From Anaerocolumna sp. MB42-C2 (GTDB lineage Bacteria > Bacillota > Clostridia > Lachnospirales > Lachnospiraceae), in the NCBI RefSeq assembly GCF_030913705.1, contig NZ_CP133190.1, positions 5,295,501-5,359,500 of the forward strand: a stretch of DNA of 64,000 bases, written 5' to 3'. The notes under the pieces were generated by a model. The model saw only the letters and a program-made list of their open reading frames with translations, was not told the DNA's origin and did not search any database. This document shows positions 44,027 through 53,012 of this stretch, one piece after another; positions within the stretch are counted from its first letter, which is position 1; the number at the start of each line of letters is the position of its first letter. Both the position numbers and the translations under genes were made by a program.

Positions 44027-45381
44027 ATGAAAGAGATTTATGAACGGTATACAAGGTATGTTGAGAAAAACAGGGATCAAATACTGAATACCTTTGATTA
44101 TATCTGGCACATCCGGAAGTGGGTTATAAAGAATGGAAAACCAGTGGATATCTTAAGGAACAGTTTGTCAGATTGGGTTATGAGGTGAAAGAAGCCCAGG
44201 GAATACCCGGATTTACAGCTGAACTGGATACCGGTAGGAAAGGCCCGAAGATCGCGGTATTAGGTGAACTGGATGCTTTATTTTGTGAAAATCATCCTGC
44301 GGCGGACCCGGACACCGGAGCGGTCCATGCCTGCGGACATCTGATTCAGACTTCCGTTATGCTTGGAGTCGCTGCGGCTCTTAAAGAAGAGGGAAGCCTT
44401 AACGGACTCGCTGGTTCTATCATATTTGCAGCTGTACCTGCAGAAGAAACCATCGATCTGGAATACCGGAATCAGCTGATCGAACAGGGAGTCATCCGGT
44501 ATGTGGCAGGTAAAATCGAATTTTTATACAGAGGACTTTTCGATGAAGTGGATTTGGCGATTATGTTTCATGCGGACAGCAGTGAGAATAAATTATTTAA
44601 GCTGATTGACGGAATGGACGGATGTATTACGAAACATATGGAATACAAAGGGGTGGCTTCCCATGCCGGGGGAGCTCCCCACAAAGGTGTCAATGCCTTA
44701 TATGCGGCATCCCTTGGCTTGCAGGCATGTAATTCCTTAAGGGAAACCTTTCAGGAAAAGGATTATGTCAGGTATCATCCGGTGATAACCGGAGGCGGCG
44801 GTGCGGCTAATATCATACCGGGCCTTGTGAAACTGGATACCTACGTAAGAGCGGCAGCGATTGATAAGATGATAGAGGTGAACGACCGTATCAACCGGGC
44901 TTTGGCAGCTTCCGCAGCAGCACTCGGTGCGAAGGTGGTGATCGAAGACAAACCGGGGAACTTACCCCTGCACAGTAACAGGGAGTTGAATGATCTCTGT
45001 GAACGGGTAATCGAAGAGTTATTCGGAAAGAACAAGATTATCCATGCCGGATGGGACACCCAAAGCAGCGACATCGGCGATCTGTCCTCCCTGATACCGG
45101 TCATTCAGCCTTTATGTATGGGGGCGGAGGGAAAACAGCACGGCGATGATTATTATATCGGAGACCGGGAGAAATGTGTGATTAATCCGGCTAAAGTTCT
45201 GACCTGTATGATTTATGAGTTGCTAAAAGAGGAGGCGGCTTTAGCGAAAGATATAAAGCACAATTATAAACCGCTTTATCACACAAAAGAGGATTATTTT
45301 AAAGCAATCGATGCCATTGAAAGGAAAAGGGAGCTGGTGACCTATTTAGAGAACGGAGATGTCCTGCTAAAGCTCCAGTAA
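44027..45381 (+). CDS. M20-family amidohydrolase with a one-base frameshift near codon 28
   Basis: The proper start is the ATG at 44027 behind AAGGGGGTGGAG, reading MKEIYERYTRYVEKNRDQIL to DYIWH. The sense then shifts: the expected H-HPEVGYKEW continues in the frame that contains 44119 onward, as if one C were lost in CACCAT at 44108-44112. The remaining 420 residues are intact, with the M20 metal motifs VLGELDALF, ACGHLIQT, VPAEETID and HADSS. It resembles AbgB/HipO-type amidohydrolases. It is a pseudogene or a sequencing error. Confidence 0.8.
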
Positions 45382-47049
45382 TTCCTTAATATATAAAGCA
45401 AGGCGGAGACGGAATACATTACCCGTATCTTTCAGATCCATTCCCAGCAGTTTCTCCAACTGTTCCACCCGGTAGAACATGGTATTCCGGTGTATAAACA
45501 ATGCTTTGGCAGCCTGGCTGATATTCAGGCCGTTGTCCAGATAGGAGAGCAGGGTTTTTAAGTTTTCATTCTCCGGGTCCTTTAAGTTGCCGGTGATGGG
45601 ACTAAGGGTCTCACTGTAGATTTCCAACATTTTTTCATTGGTCAGGTTGGAGGTAAATAAATGATAGATATAATCATCGTTATAGGTATAGATCATGTCC
45701 TTAGCATGTAATTTCTGTCCGAGCTCCAATGCGGATATAGCCTGGGTGTAACATTTCTGGATGGTTAAGGCATCATGATAACATCCGCTGATGCCTGCTT
45801 TACAGATAATTCCTGCCTTGTTTAGTTCCGTACACAGGGCTTTGACCGTTTCACAGGCAGTTCGGCTGGTTTCACTCTGGCTTTTATAATTAGAAAAGAA
45901 TATAAATAAAATAAAATCAATGTCGTAGACAGCCGAGGTATGATCAATGGATTTTTCATCCAGGTAAGAATCCAGCTGGTTAAAGACTTTACGCTCCAAA
46001 GCTCTTCGTTTGGCGATGGTAAGTTCGGCATAATTCTCGATGCGAAAGGTGACACATACCCGGTATTTCTTGTAATGAAAGCCGTTTTGTATGCAGGCAG
46101 GTTCGATTTCCGACTCATTTTTCAGTTTGCCGGACAAGAGGTTGTCGTAAAACAGATACCGGCTGCTTCTTACATTTTCCGTAAAAAGGCTGTTGGAAAT
46201 CAGGGATACATGGATAATAGGAATAATATTCCTTATTAAGTCATAATCAAATGCCGTAAATTCCTGTTTCTCCTGTAGGAAGATCAGAAAACCGGAGAGG
46301 GTTTTCCCGCTGGTTATGGGAAATATCAAAAAGAAATATTCTTTATTGTTTTTGCTTAGTTTGTATTTGTGCACGGGAACCGGTTTTTCGGCCTGAAGGG
46401 TCTTTAAGTTCAGAATCACATTACTGGGAAAAAGGGTGTTGGTATTCTGGCTGAAAGGGTAAGGAAAGGTATCTTTTGACTGTATCGGAATGGAATATTC
46501 GATAATTTCAAAGTCATGATTGGTCAAAAAGGCCGCAGCTTGAAAAGAACCGGACAGGTTCTTAAGGAGCGGGGGAAGGCTGTGCTTTTTAAGGGCTGCT
46601 TCCGTAATACTTTTATAGAGATCGGCTGCTTTCTGGGTTTCCGACATTTCTTCCAGAAAGATATTGTGGTAGACCTGATTGGCGATTTCCTCCATGGTGC
46701 TGCCAAAGGGAATACAGAAGATAGGAAAACCCAGTTCATTGGACTGTTCCAGCATCTCGGAGGGCAGCTCATCCAGATAACGGTTGAGTTTAATACCAAG
46801 CCCTGCACAGTTTCGTTCATGAAGGTCGTAAATAATATGCCGATACAAGTCTGTAGAGGTAAAGAGATAACCCGTTGACAGAATAAGCTCGTTTTTTTTC
46901 AGCCACGGAACCGTGTCGGGATTATCCATGATATTGATGCCGACGATGGGATTGTCACCGCCGGTATTACCGGCAAGATAATACATTCCGTCCTTGGAGT
47001 TTTTGTCGATCAGCCAGTTAATAGTGGTTTTTGAAGCCATATGTTCCAC
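45367..47049 (-). CDS. PucR-family transcriptional regulator
   Basis: 560 residues, normal for the family. The N-terminal PucR domain (about 1-130, including NPIVGINIMDNPDTVPWLKK and LSTGYLF) precedes a GGDEF-like middle and the C-terminal HTH_30 (about 500-556, with GLNISQAAKALFIHRNTMFY and RVEQLEKLLG). PucR proteins control purine and ureide catabolism, which fits AllB, AllE and AllC on both sides. It overlaps the 3' end of the M20 gene by 15 bp on the opposite strand and is divergent from allE. Confidence 0.94.
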   Translation of the reverse strand: MEHMASKTTINWLIDKNSKDGMYYLAGNTGGDNPIVGINIMDNPDTVPWLKKNELILSTGYLFTSTDLYRHIIYDLHERNCAGLGIKLNRYLDELPSEMLEQSNELGFPIFCIPFGSTMEEIANQVYHNIFLEEMSETQKAADLYKSITEAALKKHSLPPLLKNLSGSFQAAAFLTNHDFEIIEYSIPIQSKDTFPYPFSQNTNTLFPSNVILNLKTLQAEKPVPVHKYKLSKNNKEYFFLIFPITSGKTLSGFLIFLQEKQEFTAFDYDLIRNIIPIIHVSLISNSLFTENVRSSRYLFYDNLLSGKLKNESEIEPACIQNGFHYKKYRVCVTFRIENYAELTIAKRRALERKVFNQLDSYLDEKSIDHTSAVYDIDFILFIFFSNYKSQSETSRTACETVKALCTELNKAGIICKAGISGCYHDALTIQKCYTQAISALELGQKLHAKDMIYTYNDDYIYHLFTSNLTNEKMLEIYSETLSPITGNLKDPENENLKTLLSYLDNGLNISQAAKALFIHRNTMFYRVEQLEKLLGMDLKDTGNVFRLRLALYIKELLEL

Positions 47050-47255
47050 ACTCCTTAGTATTAGGGTACCGTAATCAGTTTATGAGGTGCAGACCTCTTA
47101 AGGTCGGGAGAAGTCTGTTCTTTCCTGACATAATAACAGGATTTGAGGTTACTGTCAAACACTGTTATTAGACCAGCTAAAATATTTATTAATAATCAAT
47201 CTGAGTAGCCGAAAACCCAATGGAATCCGGCACTCCACTAAAAAAATCATATAGG

Positions 47256-47300
47256 CTTAGGGTGTCAAAACACAAAATTGACCTTTAGACACTCGAATTA
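47256..47300. repeat. Degenerate copy of the dispersed palindromic repeat
   Basis: GGTGTCAAAA near 47261 and TTTAGACACTCGAATTA near 47284 resemble the two arms of the 21.5 kb element (GTGTCAAAA and TTTTGACACTCGAATC), with a shorter middle. It lies at the allE promoter: TTGACC (47278-47283) with TAAAAA (47301) could be the -35 and -10. The relation is by eye and uncertain. Confidence 0.45.
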
Positions 47301-47333
47301 TAAAAAAACTAAAATAAAAAGGAAGTGTATAGT

Positions 47334-48110
47334 ATGAGTTATCCAAAAGATTTATTATCATCAAGAGCAGTTGTAAAACCGGGTTTATGGGCAGTGCTTC
47401 CGGGGGATGGACTTGTAAACAACGTGATACCATATATAAAAGGCTGCAGAGTCAGTATCGTAGCTTCTCCCAAAATGGGAGCCGGTTTTGTGCAGTATGT
47501 TGTAGAGGCCGGTACTAACGGACATACGGTTTCTCCTTTTGCCGCAGAAGCAGAGGTGGAGGGGTTCCTTTATGTGATTAGGGGAGAACTTAAGGTGACG
47601 GCAGGAGAGCAGACGGTTACCCTGACAGAGGGAGGTTATGTGTATTCTCCGGCAGGAACCGGTATATCCTTTGTCAATCAGAGCGGCAGCGAATGTAAAT
47701 TCTTGCTTTATAAGCAGGTTTATATCCCCTTGGAGGAAAAGATCAGTGCCAAAAGTCCTGAAATCATAATTGGTAATGTTAATGAGATTGAATACCGTAT
47801 CTACGAAGAGATGGATAATGTATTGATCAAGGATCTGCTGCCGACGGAGCTGGAGTATGATATGAATATGCATATATTAGCCTTTAAGCCGGGCGGATGC
47901 CATCCGATTGTGGAGACCCATGTGCAGGAACACGGTGCTTATGTATTAAGCGGAGAGGGAATGTATTATCTGGACGACCGGTGGATGGGAATTAAGGAAG
48001 AAGATTTTCTGTGGTTTGGCCCCTATGTGGCACAGTGTGCCTATGGCGTAGGAACGGAGCTTTTTGCATACATTTATTCCAAAGACTGCAACAGGGATGT
48101 GGTATTTTAA
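47334..48110 (+). CDS. allE: (S)-ureidoglycine aminohydrolase, double cupin
   Basis: 258 residues from the ATG at 47334 (AAAAGGAAG upstream). It releases ammonia from (S)-ureidoglycine, giving ureidoglycolate. Two cupin barrels: the first holds VEGFLYVIRGELKVTAG, the second FKPGGCHPIVETHVQEHGAYV then LSGEGMYYLDD, which carries the metal-binding His, Glu and Gln. Length and layout match AllE. Divergent from the PucR regulator and cotranscribed with allC 66 bases downstream. Confidence 0.95.
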   Translation: MSYPKDLLSSRAVVKPGLWAVLPGDGLVNNVIPYIKGCRVSIVASPKMGAGFVQYVVEAGTNGHTVSPFAAEAEVEGFLYVIRGELKVTAGEQTVTLTEGGYVYSPAGTGISFVNQSGSECKFLLYKQVYIPLEEKISAKSPEIIIGNVNEIEYRIYEEMDNVLIKDLLPTELEYDMNMHILAFKPGGCHPIVETHVQEHGAYVLSGEGMYYLDDRWMGIKEEDFLWFGPYVAQCAYGVGTELFAYIYSKDCNRDVVF

Positions 48111-48176
48111 CCATATAAGTAGAGCGGCGGACATAAAGTTATCCGTTATGACTTAGGAGACAGAGGAGGAGAATCT

Positions 48177-49427
48177 ATGTTACAAAAAGCGAATGTCACC
48201 AGGATAAGAGCCTGGCTGGAGAAGATCAATACCTTCAATTCCACACCGGGAGCCGGAACCACAAGAGTTTTATTTACGAAAGAAGAACTGGCTTCCAGAG
48301 CTTATATCAAAGAGGAAATGAATAAGCTTGGATTGGAAGTTTCGGAGGATGCCATCGGCAATCTATTTGGTGTGTTAAGAGGAAAAAATCGGAAGTTTGC
48401 TCCGGTCTGGACCGGGTCCCATATTGATACGGTATTAAATGCCGGTATGTTTGACGGAATGGCCGGTATTGTAAGCGGTATGGAAGCCTTACGACTTATT
48501 AAGGAATCGGGGATTGTGTTTAAAAGGGATTTAGCAGTTGTTGTTTATACCTCGGAAGAACCGACCAGATTCGGATTGTCCTGCCTTGGCAGCAGGGCTA
48601 TGGCAGGAGAACTGACCTTAGAAGATACCAGATCTATCAGGGATGAAGAAGGAAATTCCCTGTATGAGGTACTTGGGACTCTGGGGTATGATTATAAAGA
48701 GTTTGCGGCAGTGAAGCGGGAGAAAGGGGATGTTTATGCGGCAGTGGAACTCCATATTGAACAAAACCTGCATCTGGATAAAGAGGGGATACCCATCGGG
48801 ATTGTTAAGGGAATCTGTGCGCCTACAATCTACGAGGTGACGATAAACGGCTGTCAGTCCCATGCCGGAGGCACTTCAATGGGAGACCGGCATGATGCCT
48901 TTACGGCTGCCAGCGAGCTGACCTTAGTCCTTGAGAAATTAGCAAGAGAGTCAAAGGGAACCTATGTGACCGGAACCGTGGGTAAAGTAAATGTATTACC
49001 CAATGCGGTAAATGTAATTCCCGGTGAAGTGCATATGTCCATTGATATTCGTTCTATTGATGTAGAATCAAAAAAAATGGTTCTAAATAAACTATTTACG
49101 GAAAAAGAGCGGATTGAATCAGAACGGGGAGTGATCATCTCATTAGACTTGGAAAATGATGATATACCATTAAAATGTGATGAAAATATAATCCGTATCT
49201 TAAAGAATAACTGTGAAAATCTTGGTATAACCTATATGGACCTGATCAGCGGACCTTATCACGATAGTCTCTTTGTAGGAAGGTTTGCTAAGACTGCAAT
49301 GCTGTTTGTTCCCAGTAAAAACGGGATCAGCCACAGTAAGGAGGAATGGACGGACTTTGAAGATATTGCCCTTGGTACGGATGTACTGGCCCATACGCTC
49401 CTGGAACTGGCCAACAAGGACAACTGA
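48177..49427 (+). CDS. allC: Allantoate amidohydrolase (M20 family)
   Basis: 416 residues, the length of AllC. It splits allantoate to ureidoglycine, ammonia and CO2. Metal ligands are in TGSHIDTV and DGMAGIV, with the SEEPTRFG glutamates and VELHIEQ; SHAGGTSMGDRHDA belongs to the lid/dimer domain. Related to N-carbamoyl-amino-acid hydrolases, but the AllB/AllE neighbours favour allantoate. GAGGAGG precedes the ATG. Confidence 0.92.
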   Translation: MLQKANVTRIRAWLEKINTFNSTPGAGTTRVLFTKEELASRAYIKEEMNKLGLEVSEDAIGNLFGVLRGKNRKFAPVWTGSHIDTVLNAGMFDGMAGIVSGMEALRLIKESGIVFKRDLAVVVYTSEEPTRFGLSCLGSRAMAGELTLEDTRSIRDEEGNSLYEVLGTLGYDYKEFAAVKREKGDVYAAVELHIEQNLHLDKEGIPIGIVKGICAPTIYEVTINGCQSHAGGTSMGDRHDAFTAASELTLVLEKLARESKGTYVTGTVGKVNVLPNAVNVIPGEVHMSIDIRSIDVESKKMVLNKLFTEKERIESERGVIISLDLENDDIPLKCDENIIRILKNNCENLGITYMDLISGPYHDSLFVGRFAKTAMLFVPSKNGISHSKEEWTDFEDIALGTDVLAHTLLELANKDN

Positions 49428-49476
49428 CCCGGAATAGTGAATAGATAATAGTTGAAATACTCTGATAACAAAGGTA

Positions 49477-49824
49477 TTATGTGTTATATATATGTGAAGG
49501 GCTTTTAAAATGATTGCAGCCCTTCACATGCTCTCTTTTTCCTCTCCACTGTTGAAGCAGCTTTTTCGTTTCTTTCCTACGCTTAATTACAAAAAACGGT
49601 TTGTCCGGATATTTGTGATGCAGTTCCAGCATTTTGAGTTTACGTGTTTTGGGGAAATTCCATACACCTTTTAAAACTCTTATAAATTCCAGATCAAACC
49701 TCTCCCGGAGATATACAGGCATATCCGAGCGCTTTTTGCCCAGTCTTTTTAAGACACCGGACAGACATACAAAACGGATGAAATAGAATAATCTTACCAA
49801 TCCTTTTGAAGAGTATAATTCCAA
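49477..49824 (-). CDS. Hypothetical basic protein
   Basis: 115 residues, not recognised. It is rich in Lys, Arg and aromatic residues (KRLGKKRSDMPVYLRERF, ELHHKYPDKPFFVIKRRKE). The start is TTG and overlaps the 3' end of the DUF1266 gene by 31 bases, with no clear ribosome site. A strong hairpin at 49492-49529 falls inside its last codons. It may be a real translationally coupled gene or a chance frame. Confidence 0.35.
   Translation of the reverse strand: MELYSSKGLVRLFYFIRFVCLSGVLKRLGKKRSDMPVYLRERFDLEFIRVLKGVWNFPKTRKLKMLELHHKYPDKPFFVIKRRKETKKLLQQWRGKREHVKGCNHFKSPSHIYNT
49492..49529 (-). terminator. Terminator-like hairpin below the DUF1266 gene
   Basis: Perfect 12-bp stem ATGTGAAGGGCT / AGCCCTTCACAT with a 14-nt loop; followed on the minus strand by an AT-rich tract rather than a pure T run. 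Lies between the convergent allC and DUF1266 transcripts. Confidence 0.6.
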
Positions 49825-50603
49825 TCCAGGGTATAAGGGCCGTCCTTGTTCTCTTTCAAGTTCTGATATATTTGGATTCGGGCATAACTTTCGGATGTTT
49901 CATCTGTCATATCATCATCATTCCAGTACTGGAATCCGTAGAAATAACTTTGCATCATATCATCCCAGGAAGTATAAGTTTTCTGTAATTCTGAGGCGAT
50001 TTCTAAGCTGGAATCCATGGCTTCCCCATAAGTATAATAACCGGCCAGGTAATACCAGGCACATAACTGCATTGCTCTTGACAGATCCCAGGCTTTTATG
50101 GCATTATCGCCATATTTTTGGGCGGAATCATAGATACCCAGATAATAGGATTTGTCTAAATCGGTATAAGATTCATCCGATAAGGCATTCATTAATTCCT
50201 CTCTGGAATATTCATCTAATTTATTATCATGATAAGCAGCAAGCAGCTTAGAATTATGTCCGCCGTCTTCGGTCAGCCATTTTAAGGTCTCATCAGCCGA
50301 TGCTCTGTCGGTTACATCCCAGGAATCCTTTAGTCCCTTTTTCATCATTAACTTATTCATTTCATTACATTCGTAACCGCCGGTCAGATGATAATCAGCT
50401 TCGTTTCTTGTAGTAATTATGGCATAGGTGGCATTAAACCATTGTAACGTATCAGAGATGTCATTTTCAGGTGTTGATACTTCACCGGAATCAGCGGAAA
50501 CACTCGGTTGGCTGCTCCCTGATGATTGATTCACCGGTTTGGTTCCGCAGCCGGTTAAGGCAAGTATCGTAATAATTACGGTTAATATGAATCTTTTTTT
50601 CAT
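49794..50603 (-). CDS. DUF1266-domain lipoprotein
   Basis: 269 residues from the ATG at 50603; an ATG at 50615 sits inside the AAGGATGG ribosome site. A lipoprotein signal (FILTVIITILALTGC, Cys about 18) and a Ser-rich linker lead into a DUF1266 domain, with ETLKWLTEDGGHNSKLLAAY, AIKAWDLSRAMQLCAWYYLAG and the tail SYFYGFQYWNDDD. Members are of unknown function; the domain commonly lies in cytoplasmic or surface proteins. Confidence 0.87.
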   Translation of the reverse strand: MKKRFILTVIITILALTGCGTKPVNQSSGSSQPSVSADSGEVSTPENDISDTLQWFNATYAIITTRNEADYHLTGGYECNEMNKLMMKKGLKDSWDVTDRASADETLKWLTEDGGHNSKLLAAYHDNKLDEYSREELMNALSDESYTDLDKSYYLGIYDSAQKYGDNAIKAWDLSRAMQLCAWYYLAGYYTYGEAMDSSLEIASELQKTYTSWDDMMQSYFYGFQYWNDDDMTDETSESYARIQIYQNLKENKDGPYTLDWNYTLQKDW

Positions 50604-50772
50604 GTTAATTTCCATCCTTTGTATAATTGTTAGTCGTGTTTTATAGTAACAAATTCTTTAGTAAAGGTTAATGGGAAAATAGTAGGAGAGCTTTAGACCG
50701 TGTGGAATTTATATAAACTTTGAACCGGATAATGCGGGAACACGTTAATAGACTAATAAATTAAACTATTAC

Positions 50773-50801
50773 TTGACAATAGTCCATTTATTTAATATAA
50801 T
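50773..50801 (+). promoter_or_regulatory. Consensus promoter of the amino-acid ABC operon
   Basis: TTGACA (50773-50778) and TATAAT (50796-50801) with a 17-bp spacer, a perfect sigma-A promoter. ACTATT...AATAGT flank the -35 as a short inverted repeat. Transcription should start near 50808. Confidence 0.88.
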
Positions 50802-50818
50802 CATAATCAGGATAAAGA

Positions 50819-50853
50819 TGTCTGAATTTTACAATTCAGACACCTTTTTTTTC
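50819..50853 (+). terminator. Leader terminator/attenuator of the amino-acid ABC operon
   Basis: Stem TGTCTGAATT / AATTCAGACA (perfect 10 bp, loop of 4) with eight T residues, beginning about 11 bases after the expected transcription start. A second small hairpin CCCTG/CAGGG follows at 50859-50871, then the ribosome site. Because it lies between a strong promoter and glnQ, it is best read as an attenuator. Confidence 0.8.
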
Positions 50854-50891
50854 TTAATCCCTGAAACAGGGTTGTAGAGAGAGGTGACATT

Positions 50892-51614
50892 ATGATTAAA
50901 ATGGAAAATGTTAACAAATTTTTTGGGGATCTGCATGTACTTAAAGATGTCAACTTAGAGGTAGCAGAAGGGGAAAAGCTGGTTATCATCGGGCCATCCG
51001 GTTCCGGTAAATCCACAGCGGTTCGTTGTTTAAACTTTCTGGAAGAACCGACCAGCGGTCATGTATACATTAATGGAGAGAAGCTGACATCAAGGAACAA
51101 GACAAAAGTGGTCAGGGAAACCACGTCTATGGTTTTTCAGCAGTTTAATCTCTATCCTCATATGACCGTATTAAAGAATCTGACTTTAGCACCTCTGAAA
51201 CTACATCACAAAAGTAAAAAAGAAGCGGAAGATATGGCGTATCATTATCTTGATATTGTCGGACTCAGGGATAAAGCATTTGTCTATCCGTCAACTTTGT
51301 CCGGCGGGCAGCAGCAGCGTATTGCCATTGCCAGAGCCTTATGTGCGCAGACAAAAATTATTTTATTTGATGAACCGACATCGGCGCTGGACCCTGAGAC
51401 GATCCAGGAAGTACTGGATGTTATGATCAAATTGGCGAAAGAAAATATTACAATGGTGGTAGTTACCCATGAGATGGGTTTTGCCCGCCAGGTGGCGGAC
51501 CGAATTGTATTCATGGCAGACGGCCAGATCATTGAAGAGGGAGTACCCGAACATTTTTTCACAAATCCTGAAAATGACAGGGTAAAACAATTTTTAGGTA
51601 AGATCATCCGCTAA
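50892..51614 (+). CDS. Polar amino-acid ABC transporter ATP-binding protein, GlnQ type
   Basis: 240 residues, normal for GlnQ/HisP. Walker A GPSGSGKST near 38, signature LSGGQQQRIAIARAL near 134, Walker B ILFDEPTSALDPE and switch THEMGFAR. Imports a polar amino acid with the binding protein and two permeases that follow. First gene of the operon, behind the attenuated leader. AGAGAGGTG precedes the ATG. Confidence 0.95.
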   Translation: MIKMENVNKFFGDLHVLKDVNLEVAEGEKLVIIGPSGSGKSTAVRCLNFLEEPTSGHVYINGEKLTSRNKTKVVRETTSMVFQQFNLYPHMTVLKNLTLAPLKLHHKSKKEAEDMAYHYLDIVGLRDKAFVYPSTLSGGQQQRIAIARALCAQTKIILFDEPTSALDPETIQEVLDVMIKLAKENITMVVVTHEMGFARQVADRIVFMADGQIIEEGVPEHFFTNPENDRVKQFLGKIIR

Positions 51615-51685
51615 CGTGGATGATAGGAAGAAATTAATATCCGGGTAACATTTAAACTGAATCAAATTTTAAAGGAGGAGAATTT

Positions 51686-52612
51686 ATGAAACATTTAAAA
51701 AAATATGTAAGCCTTATACTTAGCGTACTTTTACTGACCTCCCTTTTGGCGGCATGTAAAGGGAAAGAAAGCGGTACGGATACACCGTCATCCACAGGTG
51801 ATAACAGCGGTGCAGCGACTACGAAGAGCACCGGCGGTGCAGATACTGGGGCTTCAGAATATCCCGCAGATGTGCAGGCAATCATAGACCGTGGCGTGTT
51901 AAAGGTCGGAGTTAAAAATGCGGTTATCGGTTTCGGTTATCAGGATCCGTTGACTCAGGAGTACAGCGGACTTGAGATAACTCTGGCTCAGAAAATTGCA
52001 GAGAAACTCGGTGTAGAAGTTGAATATACTGCCGTTACTGCAGCAACACGTACAGAATTACTGGATTCAGGCGATATCGACTGTGTTCTGGCTACCTTTA
52101 CCATCACAGATGAAAGAAAGCAAAGCTGGGATTTCTCCACTCCTTATTTTACAGACTATGTTACCGTTTTAGTTGAAAATGCTTCCGGTATTAAATCACT
52201 GGACGGGTTAGTGGATAAGACCGTGGGTGTTTCTTCCGGTTCGACATCAGCAAAAGCTTTGGTAAAAGCTATGATTGAGGGCGGATTCATTAAGGGTGAT
52301 AATTTTAATGAAGATACCTTTGATCCCGCAACCTGGAAAGAGGGCGTTGCATTCCATCAATATGATGATTATCCTACAATCTCTACCGCATTAAGCGCCG
52401 GAGAAATCGATGCATTTTGTGTAGATAAATCCATCCTTGCAGCATATAATTCAGACAGCAGATCTTATATCGAGGATAAGTTCTCTCCTCAGGATTATGG
52501 TGTAGCTACGAAAAAAGGTTCAGGATTATCCTCTGTTGTTGATGAACTGGTGAAAGGCTGGCTGGCAGATGGAACGATTAAAGGATTAATTTCAGAAAAC
52601 GGATTAGAGTAA
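51686..52612 (+). CDS. Amino-acid ABC transporter substrate-binding lipoprotein
   Basis: 308 residues. Lipobox LLAAC (Cys about 21), a Ser/Thr/Gly linker to about 55, then the SBP_bac_3 domain: VIDRGVLKVGVKNAV-type start, YSGLEITLAQKIAEKLGVEV, ERKQSWDFSTPYFTDYV and a late DAFCVDKSILAAY. Binds a polar amino acid extracellularly. A large hairpin begins 30 bases after its stop. Confidence 0.94.
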   Translation: MKHLKKYVSLILSVLLLTSLLAACKGKESGTDTPSSTGDNSGAATTKSTGGADTGASEYPADVQAIIDRGVLKVGVKNAVIGFGYQDPLTQEYSGLEITLAQKIAEKLGVEVEYTAVTAATRTELLDSGDIDCVLATFTITDERKQSWDFSTPYFTDYVTVLVENASGIKSLDGLVDKTVGVSSGSTSAKALVKAMIEGGFIKGDNFNEDTFDPATWKEGVAFHQYDDYPTISTALSAGEIDAFCVDKSILAAYNSDSRSYIEDKFSPQDYGVATKKGSGLSSVVDELVKGWLADGTIKGLISENGLE

Positions 52613-53012
52613 CATTTAAGTTTTTTACAGGAAGTCTTACAGGGGGATGCTGCAAAATAGTCAATTTACTGAACTTGCTTCCGGGATAGGATTTATATCT
52701 GTGAGTATAATCTTATTCTTTTGCAGGTAAGTTGGTTTGAATCTTGTAGCATCCCCTGATTTATCTGTTACCGAGATACGTATTCGGTCCCGGTTTTGTC
52801 CGGTTCCGGCTCTTTATTAATTAAGAGCACTTTCAGAAACTCTTATATATATTGCATACATCTTTACGGCTGATTTTCATCCGGCTGCACACAAATTTAT
52901 CAACGTAGACTCCACGTACGCCTCATAAAATTGTGCACATCTGATGGATAATCATCTTACAAAGCAACATACAAAGAGTTTCCGAGAGTACTTATAACAG
53001 GAGGAAAATGGA
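52613..53012 (+). other. 400-base structured intra-operon region
   Basis: No gene seen. First, GGGGATGCTGCAA (52643-52655) pairs with TTGTAGCATCCCC (52744-52756) at 12 of 13 positions, a likely terminator or stability structure after the binding-protein gene. Second, a 20-bp long-range stem (52824-52844 with 52974-52993) has 18 pairs including two G-U. It encloses smaller inverted repeats and ends just before the AGGAGG of the permease. It probably lowers or regulates permease expression. Confidence 0.6.

Noticed and set aside
46516..46878. 120-codon plus-strand frame within the PucR gene
   Set aside because: Antisense shadow of the N-terminal PucR domain.
47385..47873. 162-codon minus-strand frame across allE
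   Set aside because: Antisense to a well-conserved double-cupin gene; no ribosome site and no domain.
49492..49529. Origin or attachment site at the 12-bp palindrome
   Set aside because: No integrase, no direct repeats or tRNA end nearby; convergent gene ends make a terminator the simpler reading.
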